From the NCBI RefSeq assembly GCF_017744045.1, contig NZ_JAGHRD010000001.1: a stretch of DNA of 64,000 bases. One strand, 5' to 3'. Shown here in pieces: positions 51,446 through 59,118 of this stretch. Position numbers and translations under genes: made by a program. This stretch comes from Pelagimonas sp017744045. GTDB taxonomy: Bacteria; Pseudomonadota; Alphaproteobacteria; Rhodobacterales; Rhodobacteraceae. Below the pieces are notes generated by a model that saw only the letters and a program-made list of their open reading frames with translations, made no database searches and was not told the origin of the DNA. The first letter of the stretch is position 1. Every line of letters starts with the position of its first letter.

Positions 51446-52531
51446 TCAGACGCCGGATTTGATCCGGGTCCACAGACGGGTCACAGAGCGCTGGACCTTG
51501 GCCGGGTAAGGGTCTTTGATATAGGTGGTTTCAAGCGCTTCTGCTGGTGGATAGACCGCTGGATCGTCGATCACATCGGGGACCAGGAATTCCTGCGCGG
51601 CCTTGTTGCCATTGGCGTAGAACACATAGTTAGACGCGGCGGCCATGTTCTGACCATCCATCATAAAATTCAGGAATTTATGCGCGCCTTCGGGGTTTGG
51701 TGCGTCGACCGGAATGGCCATCATGTCAAACCACATCAGCGCGCCTTCTTTGGGCGGGTTATAGGCGATGTTGACGCCATTTTTGGCCTCTTGGGCGCGG
51801 CCACGGGCCTGAAGCACGTCACCGGACCAGCCGATGGCCACGCAGATGTCACCATTGGCCAGTGCGTTGATATATTCAGAGCTGTGGAACTTCTGGATAT
51901 GGGGGCGCACGCTTTCCATCAGCTGTGCGGCCTTTTCCAGGTCTTCCTTGTCATGGGTGTTGGGATCAATGCCGAGATAGGTCAGTGCCGCCGGGAAAAG
52001 CTCGTCCGGGGCGTCGAGGAAATGCACGCCACAAGAGGCGAGCTTTTCCATATTGGCCGGATCAAAGATCAGCGCGAGGCTGTCGAGCGGCGCGTCGTCG
52101 CCCAGCACTTCCTTGACCTTGTCGACATTGGTGCCGATGCCGGTGGTGCCCCACATGTAGTTGATGGCATAGGTGTTGTCGGGGTCAAAACGCGCAGTGC
52201 GGTCCGAGATCACATCCCATAGGTTGCCGTAATTGCCAAGCTTGGCCTTGTCCAGCGGCTGAAAGACACCCGCCTGAATTTGGCGCTGAAGAAAGCCGCC
52301 GGTTGGAACAACCACGTCATAGCCGGACCCGCCCGCGAGCATTTTGGTTTCCAGCAATTCGTTGCTGTCAAAAACGTCGTAAACGAGAGTCAGTCCGGTC
52401 TCTTCTTCGAATTTCTTCAAAAGAGACTCGTCAATATAGTCAGACCAATTGTATACGCGAACTTCGTCAGCACTGGCGATGCCAGCCATCAGTGCCAGCG
52501 CGGCGGTCATAGTGGTGAGCGTCTTGGTCAT
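51446..52531 (-). CDS. potF: Polyamine (putrescine) ABC transporter substrate-binding protein
   Basis: Periplasmic receptor of 361 residues with a signal peptide (residues 1-21, ending ASAD). VRVYNWSDYIDESLLKKFEEET (general PotD/PotF start), YDVVVPTGGFLQRQIQAG and YMWGTTGIGTNVDKV are typical, and the acidic binding-site residues of the family lie in this frame. The ATG at 52531 follows GGGAGAA. It heads the operon potF-potA-potB-potC-puuB. Putrescine is inferred from puuB and spuC nearby; potD (spermidine) is the alternative name. Confidence 0.9.
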   Translation of the reverse strand: MTKTLTTMTAALALMAGIASADEVRVYNWSDYIDESLLKKFEEETGLTLVYDVFDSNELLETKMLAGGSGYDVVVPTGGFLQRQIQAGVFQPLDKAKLGNYGNLWDVISDRTARFDPDNTYAINYMWGTTGIGTNVDKVKEVLGDDAPLDSLALIFDPANMEKLASCGVHFLDAPDELFPAALTYLGIDPNTHDKEDLEKAAQLMESVRPHIQKFHSSEYINALANGDICVAIGWSGDVLQARGRAQEAKNGVNIAYNPPKEGALMWFDMMAIPVDAPNPEGAHKFLNFMMDGQNMAAASNYVFYANGNKAAQEFLVPDVIDDPAVYPPAEALETTYIKDPYPAKVQRSVTRLWTRIKSGV

Positions 52532-52588
52532 CTCATTCTCCCGTTGGTCGCGGGGATCTTTGTGCCCCGTCTTGGTGTCTCTTCCAAG

Positions 52589-52600
52589 AATTTGATCATA
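52589..52600. promoter_or_regulatory. AATTTGATCATA motif, copy upstream of potF
   Basis: The 12-mer AATTTGATCATA with a TGATCA core lies 58 bases before the potF start. The identical 12-mer occurs 33 bases before spuC (53414-53425), so both are candidate sites of the GntR regulator encoded between them. Confidence 0.6.
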
Positions 52601-52695
52601 AGTTGCATTGCAAAGCAACTTTGGCGATGCTCACACGAGAAATTACCCGGCGCAAGGGCCGGAGCGACGCAAATGCTTAATGGAGAGACGCGTTG

Positions 52696-53367
52696 ATGAA
52701 ATCTGAAGCAAGCAAAGCGCAGCGCGCAGGGCTTCCGGTGCACGAAAAAGTGTACAGAGATTTGCGTGACGCGATCCTGTTTGGCGAATTTGAACCGGGT
52801 GAACCGCTGACAATTCAAGGGCTTGTCGCGCGGTTGGATGCCGGGATGACCCCGGTGCGCGAGGCGTTGCGACGCCTGACCGCCGAGGGCGCGCTGTTGG
52901 CCATGGGCAATCGTCGCATCATGGTGCCGGTGCTGGATTTGCCGGATGTGGACGAGCTGACCGAGGCGCGATTGGCGCTGGAGGCGGTGCTGACCAAACG
53001 GGCGGTTTTGCTGATTTCTGAGGCGGAAATTGCCGAACTGGCGGAAATTGATGCGCGTTTGGATTCGGCGATTGGGCGGGGGGATGTCTCTTTGTACCTC
53101 AAAGAGAATCACGCCTTTCACGCGCGATTGAACGAAATTGCCCAGGCTCCGATCATGACGGCGCTTGTTGATGGGCTTTGGCTGCGGTTTGGCCCGTCTT
53201 TGCGGGTGGTTTGTGGTCAGTTTGGCACGCGCAACCTGCCGGATCGACACAAGGAATTGCTGACGGCCTTACAGGAGCGAGACAGCGATGCGGCCGTCGA
53301 AGCCATCCAGGAGGATGTCATCCAAGGGATGGACCTGATCCGGCAATCCATGCAGCCCGATCTGTGA
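52696..53367 (+). CDS. GntR-family regulator (FadR/FCD type) of the putrescine genes
   Basis: Regulator of 223 residues: winged helix-turn-helix at about 12-78 (HEKVYRDLRDAILFGEFEPGEPL, GMTPVREALRRLTAEGAL) and an all-helical FCD domain (about 90-215) with residues for a metal or carboxylate ligand. The ATG at 52696 after GGAGAG is used rather than the TTG at 52693. It is divergent from potF and upstream of spuC; the shared 12-mer before both units suggests it controls them. The inducer is probably a polyamine-derived acid or amine (inference). Confidence 0.92.
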   Translation: MKSEASKAQRAGLPVHEKVYRDLRDAILFGEFEPGEPLTIQGLVARLDAGMTPVREALRRLTAEGALLAMGNRRIMVPVLDLPDVDELTEARLALEAVLTKRAVLLISEAEIAELAEIDARLDSAIGRGDVSLYLKENHAFHARLNEIAQAPIMTALVDGLWLRFGPSLRVVCGQFGTRNLPDRHKELLTALQERDSDAAVEAIQEDVIQGMDLIRQSMQPDL

Positions 53368-53413
53368 GACCGGGAATCTTTGCGCCAGATGCTGCGCGTC
53401 ATTGACATGAAAT

Positions 53414-53425
53414 AATTTGATCATA
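53414..53425. promoter_or_regulatory. AATTTGATCATA motif, copy upstream of spuC
   Basis: Identical to the 12-mer at 52589-52600. It lies in the 90-base gap between the GntR gene and the aminotransferase gene, 33 bases before the latter's start. Confidence 0.6.
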
Positions 53426-53457
53426 TTCTGGCGGGACCCTCAGCAAAGGCCCGTATC

Positions 53458-54849
53458 ATGACCCTTTTGTCCGTAAATACCCCGACCGAAGAGCTGCGCC
53501 GCGTCGATGCAGCCCACCATATGCACCCGTTCACCAATAACTCGGAACTGGAGGATAAGGGCGCGCGAATCATCACCCGGGCCGAGGGGTGCTGGTTGAG
53601 TGACAGTGAGGGCAATCGCATTCTCGATGCGATGGCGGGGCTGTGGTGCGTGAATATCGGTTATGGGCGCGAGGAACTGTCGCAAGCCGCTGCGCGCCAG
53701 ATGAGCGACCTGCCTTATTACAACACCTTCTTTCAGACCTCGCATGTGCCCGCGATTGCGCTGTCGGCCAAGCTGGCCGAGTTGGCACCGGGGGATTTGA
53801 ACCATGTGTTCTTTGCCGGGTCCGGGTCTGAGGCGAATGACACCAATCTACGCATGGTGCGCACCTATTGGCAGGCCAAGGGGCAGCCGGAGCGCAATGT
53901 GATCATCGGGCGCTGGAACGGCTATCACGGCTCGACCGTGGGCGCGATGAGCCTTGGCGGCATGAAAGGCATGCACGCACAGGGCGGCATTGTGGAGGGG
54001 ATCGAGCATATCGATCAGCCGAACTGGTGGCTTGAGGGCGGAGATATGATGCCCGAGGAATTCGGGCTGGAACGCGCCCGCCAGCTTGAGGAAAAGATCC
54101 TTGAGGTTGGGCCGGACAAGGTTGCCGCCTTTATCGCCGAGCCGGTGCAGGGCGCGGGCGGGGTGATCGTGGCACCAGACAGCTATTGGCCGGAGATCCA
54201 GCGCATCGTCGACAAATACGGCATCCTGCTGATCGCGGATGAGGTGATTTGTGGTTTTGGGCGCACCGGGAATTGGTTTGCGACCGAGACTCTGGGCCTG
54301 CGCCCGCATATCATGACCATCGCCAAAGGGTTGTCATCGGGCTATCAGCCGATTGGTGGCTCGATCGTCTGTGACGAGGTGGCTGAGGTAATCGGCGGGG
54401 TCGAGTTCAACCACGGCTACACCTATTCCGGCCATCCGGTAGCCTGCGCCGTGGCGCTGGAAAACCTGCGCCTGTTGGAAGAGGAAAAGGTCATCGAGCG
54501 GGTGCGCGATGAAACCGGCCCCTATCTGAAAGAGAAGTTTGAGGCGCTGGTCGATCACCCGCTGGTGGGGGAGGCTAAGATTGTCGGGATGATGGGATCC
54601 ATCGCGCTGACGCCGAACAAGGAGACCCGCGCGGTCTTTGCCGCCGAGGCGGGGACGGTTGGCTTTATCTGTCGGGAACGCTGTTTCAGCAACAATTTGA
54701 TTATGCGCCATGTTTACGACCGCATGATCATCTCGCCGCCTTTGGTGATCTCGAAGGAAGAGATCGACATTTTGATCGAAAGGGCCCGTCAGAGTTTGGA
54801 CGAGACCCATGCGATTTTGCAGGAAAAAGGCCTGATGCTAGCCCCCTGA
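53458..54849 (+). CDS. spuC: Putrescine (polyamine)-pyruvate aminotransferase
   Basis: Class III PLP aminotransferase of 463 residues, expected to move the amino group of putrescine to pyruvate, giving 4-aminobutanal and alanine. Visible features: RVDAAHHMHPFTNN at the start, WNGYHGSTVGAMSLGG near 153, the DEVICGFGRTG loop near residue 261, and IAKGLSSGYQPIGG with the PLP lysine K290. The subgroup is SpuC/omega-aminotransferase. The adjacent polyamine uptake genes and puuB support the assignment; taurine or beta-alanine transaminases of the same fold are the alternatives. Confidence 0.9.
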   Translation: MTLLSVNTPTEELRRVDAAHHMHPFTNNSELEDKGARIITRAEGCWLSDSEGNRILDAMAGLWCVNIGYGREELSQAAARQMSDLPYYNTFFQTSHVPAIALSAKLAELAPGDLNHVFFAGSGSEANDTNLRMVRTYWQAKGQPERNVIIGRWNGYHGSTVGAMSLGGMKGMHAQGGIVEGIEHIDQPNWWLEGGDMMPEEFGLERARQLEEKILEVGPDKVAAFIAEPVQGAGGVIVAPDSYWPEIQRIVDKYGILLIADEVICGFGRTGNWFATETLGLRPHIMTIAKGLSSGYQPIGGSIVCDEVAEVIGGVEFNHGYTYSGHPVACAVALENLRLLEEEKVIERVRDETGPYLKEKFEALVDHPLVGEAKIVGMMGSIALTPNKETRAVFAAEAGTVGFICRERCFSNNLIMRHVYDRMIISPPLVISKEEIDILIERARQSLDETHAILQEKGLMLAP

Positions 54850-54879
54850 AACCGAAAGTCACCTCATATAGCTAACGCC

Positions 54880-54935
54880 CCGGATCGCCTGCGATCCGGT
54901 TCGCGCCCGACCCCGCCCCCCAGGGCGGGCGCGAA
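54880..54935 (+). terminator. Pair of hairpins after spuC
   Basis: CCGGATCGC/GCGATCCGG (54880-54899, nine base pairs, two-base loop) is followed directly by TTCGCGCCCG/CGGGCGCGAA (54900-54935, ten base pairs). A T-run is absent after the first; ATTCGTTT follows the second. Probably the end of the GntR-spuC transcript, by hairpin or by Rho. Confidence 0.55.
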
Positions 54936-54953
54936 TTCGTTTCAACGTGTCAA

Positions 54954-55224
54954 CTAGGGTCTGTTGACATTCACCCTTCGGCACCAGCGCGAGACCCATT
55001 TTGCCCCTGACGAGGCGATTTGGCCGCAGCGATCTGACCGATCGTAAGGGCAAGTCAACGAAGACAGAGGCAAAATGGGCCGCGCCGCTTGCGGTTTCGC
55101 AAAAATTGCCCACTTCTGCGTAATTTGAGCTTGCAGTAGATCACTACTCCTGCGCTCAAATTCCTAAAACTGAGCAATTTTTGACTGAAACTGGTGCTGA
55201 AGGCTGAATGTCAACAGACCCTAG
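54954..55224. mobile_element. 271-bp miniature inverted-repeat element (MITE A)
   Basis: CTAGGGTCTGTTGACATTCA at 54954 is repeated exactly, inverted, at 55205-55224; the inverted repeats extend to 34 bases (54954-54987 and 55191-55224) with two mismatches. The interior has no intact gene. A CTAG at both outer ends fits the target of IS5-type (IS427-like) elements. It is probably a non-autonomous derivative moved by a transposase encoded elsewhere. Its ends differ from those of the other miniature element apart from TAGGGTC. Confidence 0.85.
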
Positions 55225-55390
55225 ATCCACTGTTATCTGATGCCACCAACCAGCTGCCAAGGTTAGACGCGACCACCCTCGGTGCCGGGCGCGAACCTGT
55301 GTGGTTTCATTACCTTCGTCGCGGATTGTAGTTCCAAAGGACTAGAAGAGTGACGCCAGTCACCCTTTATGCCAGGCCCTTTTTCGGGCC

Positions 55391-55492
55391 TCAGGATTTG
55401 CGTGCGTTGGAAATTGGGCGGAACCAGGTCTTGGCAAACGCTTCGCCATAAATGTTGGAAATCGCTTCATAGGTGATCAGGGCAACTGGCAT
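55391..55492 (-). CDS. Possible small protein of 33 residues
   Basis: ATG at 55492 preceded by AAAGGAAAAGCAG (ribosome-binding site AAGGAA eight bases away) starts a 33-codon frame: MPVALITYEAISNIYGEAFA, then KTWFRPISNARKS. A hairpin AGGCCC/GGGCCT (55374-55391) overlaps its stop codon. Composition is that of a folded or amphipathic peptide, not random. I do not recognise a family. It could be a genuine small protein or a chance frame. Confidence 0.5.
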   Translation of the reverse strand: MPVALITYEAISNIYGEAFAKTWFRPISNARKS

Positions 55493-55666
55493 CTGCTTTT
55501 CCTTTATTCGAGACCGCTCATATTAGTGAAAATAGGTTAACGAAACTTTCTTGCGGCGTGAATGCGACTTTTGGACAATTATTGCATGAAAAGCGTCAGG
55601 TAACCGGCTGGGGCATTTGTTCATTCTTTGTTTCAGAATCGCGGGCGCTCTGCTAAGTTTTGTAGG

Positions 55667-57526
55667 ATGAACACCCAAGCCCCCAATATGCGCCCAGTTA
55701 TCCGTCAATTGGACGATGCCGCCATTAACCGTATCGCTGCGGGCGAGGTGGTGGAACGCCCGGCCTCGGCCGTGAAGGAACTGGTCGAGAATGCCATTGA
55801 TGCCGGGGCGCGGCGGGTGGAGATAGAGATTGCGGATGGGGGTAAAACCCTGATCCGCATCACCGATGACGGCTGCGGGATGACCGAGGACGAGCTGCCT
55901 TTGGCGCTGTCACGGCACGCGACCTCAAAGATTGACGGCTCGGACCTTCTGAACATCCATTCCTTTGGCTTTCGCGGTGAGGCACTGCCCAGTTTGGGGG
56001 CTGTCGGACGCTTGACAATCCAATCGCGCGCCCGCGGCTTTGACGCTGTTGAGCTGAGCGTTGAGGGCGGCGAAATGTCGGCCATCAAACCCTGTGCGCT
56101 AAACGGTGGCACGGTGGTGACCCTGCGCGATCTGTTCTTTGCCACCCCGGCGCGGTTGAAATTCCTGCGCTCGGACCGGGCCGAGACCATGGCGATCAGC
56201 GATGTGATCAAACGGCTGGCCATGGCGGAGCCCTCGGTCGGGTTCTGTCTGCGCGATGTATCCGGTGGTCGCGACAAGGTCAGCTTTCGTGTCGAGGCCG
56301 AGACCGGCGATTTGTTTGACGCGTTGCGCGGGCGATTGGGCCGGGTCATGGGGCAAGAATTTGTCGAAAACGCCCTGGCCATTGACGCGGAGCGTGAGGG
56401 CATTCGCCTGACCGGTTATGCGGCCCTGCCGACCTATTCACGTGGCAACGCGATTGCGCAGCATCTGTTTGTGAACGGGCGCCCGGTGCGGGACAAAACC
56501 TTGATCGGGGCGCTGCGCGGGGCCTATCAGGATTTCCTGTCGCGGGATCGTCACCCGGCGGTGGCGCTGTTTGTCGATTGTGACCCACATAAGGTGGATG
56601 TGAATGTGCACCCGGCCAAATCCGAAGTGCGGTTTCGTGATCCGGGCCTTGTGCGCGGGCTGATCGTGTCTTCTTTGCGCCATGCTTTGGCCGAGGCGGG
56701 GCATCGTGCCTCGACCACGGTGGCGGATATGACACTGGGGGCGATGCGCCCTGAACCGGTGGAACCGCGCGTTTATCAGATGGACCGTCCGTCACTGGGA
56801 GCGCGCGTGGCCAGCTATCAGGGACAGGCGCCTTTGCCTGTTTCTGAACCCGTTGCGCCGGGCTTTTCCGACCTCTCGGCCAGCTATTCGGCCCGCGTGG
56901 TGGAACCGGTTGAGACCGAGGCGCGCTTGGCCGAGCGCGATGAGGGGTTGCCGCTGGGCACCGCGCGCGGGCAGGTGCATGAAAATTACATCATCGCCCA
57001 GACGGAAACCGGCATGGTGATCGTCGATCAGCACGCCGCCCATGAACGTCTGGTCTATGAAAAGCTGAAAAAGCAGATGGCAGAGACCGGTGTCGCGGCG
57101 CAGGCGCTGTTGATCCCCGAGGTGGTTGATCTGTCGGAGGATGATCTGACCCGTTTGCTGTCGATCTCGGGTGATCTTGCGAAAATGGGGCTGGTGGTTG
57201 AACCTTTTGGCGGATCGGCTTTGGCGGTGCGCGAGACCCCGGCGATCCTGGGCGAGATCAACGCCAAAGCGCTGATCCTCGACATTCTTGATGAGCTTTC
57301 CGATATCGGCCAATCGCAATTGGTGCAGGAAAAGATCGAGGCGATCCTATCGCGGGTGGCTTGTCATGGCTCGATCCGATCCGGGCGGCGGATGCGGGCC
57401 GAAGAGATGAACGCGCTGTTGCGCGAGATGGAAGCGACGCCCCATTCCGGCCAGTGCAACCATGGCCGCCCCACCTATGTCGAGCTCAAGCTCAGCGATA
57501 TTGAAAGGCTGTTTGGACGCACATGA
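55667..57526 (+). CDS. mutL: DNA mismatch repair protein MutL
   Basis: ATPase and endonuclease of mismatch repair, 619 residues. The GHKL ATPase motifs are IAAGEVVERPASAVKELVENA and DAGA near residues 22-46, DDGCGM near 69 and FRGEALPS near 103; the C-terminal half contains DQHAAHERLVYE, which fits the endonuclease motif DQHA(X)2E(X)4E, plus ACHGSIRSG and QCNHGRPT. This endonuclease is expected where MutH is absent. The ATG at 55667 is used; 55688 is an alternative. It overlaps rmuC by four bases. Confidence 0.96.
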   Translation: MNTQAPNMRPVIRQLDDAAINRIAAGEVVERPASAVKELVENAIDAGARRVEIEIADGGKTLIRITDDGCGMTEDELPLALSRHATSKIDGSDLLNIHSFGFRGEALPSLGAVGRLTIQSRARGFDAVELSVEGGEMSAIKPCALNGGTVVTLRDLFFATPARLKFLRSDRAETMAISDVIKRLAMAEPSVGFCLRDVSGGRDKVSFRVEAETGDLFDALRGRLGRVMGQEFVENALAIDAEREGIRLTGYAALPTYSRGNAIAQHLFVNGRPVRDKTLIGALRGAYQDFLSRDRHPAVALFVDCDPHKVDVNVHPAKSEVRFRDPGLVRGLIVSSLRHALAEAGHRASTTVADMTLGAMRPEPVEPRVYQMDRPSLGARVASYQGQAPLPVSEPVAPGFSDLSASYSARVVEPVETEARLAERDEGLPLGTARGQVHENYIIAQTETGMVIVDQHAAHERLVYEKLKKQMAETGVAAQALLIPEVVDLSEDDLTRLLSISGDLAKMGLVVEPFGGSALAVRETPAILGEINAKALILDILDELSDIGQSQLVQEKIEAILSRVACHGSIRSGRRMRAEEMNALLREMEATPHSGQCNHGRPTYVELKLSDIERLFGRT

Positions 57527-58890
57527 TCCAGATTGGTGACACGTCTTATTCTTTGCAGGACCCTGTGGTTGTGATCGTGCTGGCGGCGGGATTTGTGCTG
57601 CTGTTGATGCTGGTGCTGTTGATCACCAGCCTGCGCCGCGCCGGGCAGACCGCACAAACCGCCGAGATGCTGGCCCATGCGCTGGGCGATATGTCGACCC
57701 GGGTTGAACATCTGGCCAACGGGCAGGGGCAGCTTGAAGGCAGTTTGAATTCTGTCGCGCATCAGCAGACCCAATCGGCGACGCAGATGACCGTGCTGAT
57801 GGAGCAGCGGCTGGGCGAGGTGCAGTTGCGCCTGCATGAGGACCTGGCCAAGGTGCAGCGCAATACCGGTGAAAACCTTGCTCATATGCAGCAAAGTCTG
57901 GCGGATAATATGGCGGCGCAGCAGTTGAAACTGTCCGAAACGTTGGGGCAAAATCAGGTGCGGTTGCAGGAAAACATGGCGGATCTGCAGATGAAGACCG
58001 CGCGCAACCTGACCGATTTGCAGGAAAAGATGAATGTCGCTTTGTCTGGCAGCGCCAAGAACACCGCGACCTCGCTGTCGGCCTTGCAGGAGCGGCTTCA
58101 GACTATCGACAAGGCGCAAGAGAATATCACCAAACTGTCGGGTGATGTGCTGACCTTGCAGGATATCCTGTCGAACAAGCAGACGCGCGGAGCGTTTGGG
58201 GAAATTCAGCTGACAGATATCGTCTCAAAAGCGCTGCCCAAGGACAGCTATACGCTGCAGGCGACGCTAAGCAACGGCAAGCGGGCCGATTGCCTGATCC
58301 ATTTGCCCAACCCTCCGGGGCCGATTGTGGTGGACGCGAAATTCCCGCTGGAAGGGTACGAGGCGCTGCGCAATTCGACGACGGATGCGCAGGTGGTTGA
58401 GGCGGCGCGGCAGCTCAAGACGGCGGTCAGGAAGCATATCAAGGATATTTCCGAGAAATACATCCTGGATGGTGAGACTGCGGATGGCGCGCTGATGTTT
58501 TTGCCCTCCGAGGCGATCTATGCGGAGCTGCACGCGAACTTTCCCGATCTGGTGCGCGAAGGCTTTGCCGCGCGGGTTTGGATCGTTTCGCCTACGACGT
58601 GTATGGCGACGCTGAACACAATGCGGGCGATTCTCAAAGATGCGCGGATGCGCGAACAGGCCGGGGCCATTCGTAAAGAATTGTCGATGCTCTCGCAGGA
58701 TGTGGAGCGTTTGGGCACGCGTGTGGGCAATCTGGATCGTCACTTTGGCCAGGCGGCCAAGGATATCGAAGAGATCAAGATCAGCTCGGACAAGGCTGGT
58801 AAACGTGCACGGCGTTTGGATAATTTCGATTTCGAAGAGCTGGCACAGGATGGTGCGGGTAATGTGGTTGCTCTGCCGGACAAGAGCTAG
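57523..58890 (+). CDS. rmuC: DNA recombination protein RmuC
   Basis: Protein of 455 residues: a membrane helix at about 11-35, a long coiled coil (about 45-195), then the RmuC nuclease-like domain (about 215-430; LSNKQTRGAFGEIQL, VVDAKFPLEGYEAL, PTTCMATLNTMRAIL). RmuC limits DNA inversion at short repeats in E. coli. Its start overlaps the mutL stop by four bases, linking two genome-stability genes. Confidence 0.94.
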   Translation: MIQIGDTSYSLQDPVVVIVLAAGFVLLLMLVLLITSLRRAGQTAQTAEMLAHALGDMSTRVEHLANGQGQLEGSLNSVAHQQTQSATQMTVLMEQRLGEVQLRLHEDLAKVQRNTGENLAHMQQSLADNMAAQQLKLSETLGQNQVRLQENMADLQMKTARNLTDLQEKMNVALSGSAKNTATSLSALQERLQTIDKAQENITKLSGDVLTLQDILSNKQTRGAFGEIQLTDIVSKALPKDSYTLQATLSNGKRADCLIHLPNPPGPIVVDAKFPLEGYEALRNSTTDAQVVEAARQLKTAVRKHIKDISEKYILDGETADGALMFLPSEAIYAELHANFPDLVREGFAARVWIVSPTTCMATLNTMRAILKDARMREQAGAIRKELSMLSQDVERLGTRVGNLDRHFGQAAKDIEEIKISSDKAGKRARRLDNFDFEELAQDGAGNVVALPDKS

Positions 58891-58907
58891 TTTAGAAATC
58901 ATCTAAA

Positions 58908-58921
58908 GTTTAACGTTAAAC
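58908..58921. promoter_or_regulatory. Palindrome GTTTAACGTTAAAC upstream of aceE
   Basis: A perfect 14-base palindrome 18 bases after the rmuC stop. It differs at one position from the second copy at 59066-59079, suggesting a common dimeric regulator. Confidence 0.6.
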
Positions 58922-59062
58922 AATAGCCATGCGCGTGGCGCATGAAAGCTATGCGTCTGCTTATCTGCCGTGACGTCGCGAGACCTGCTAAATCATCATT
59001 CCAACGCGATTGCAGAAGAGTATCGCCTTGGCCTTCTCTTCCAGGATTGCGCGGAAACTAAT

Positions 59063-59082
59063 TTGGTTTAACTTTAAACCAA
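59063..59082. promoter_or_regulatory. Palindrome with GTTTAACTTTAAAC upstream of aceE
   Basis: TTGGTTTAA-CT-TTAAACCAA, a 9-2-9 inverted repeat lying 37 bases before the aceE start, so near the promoter or transcript start. It shares its 14-base core with the palindrome at 58908-58921. Confidence 0.65.
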
Positions 59083-59118
59083 TTAACGCGCCCCGGCGCA
59101 GCAAGGGAGAGAGGACAT

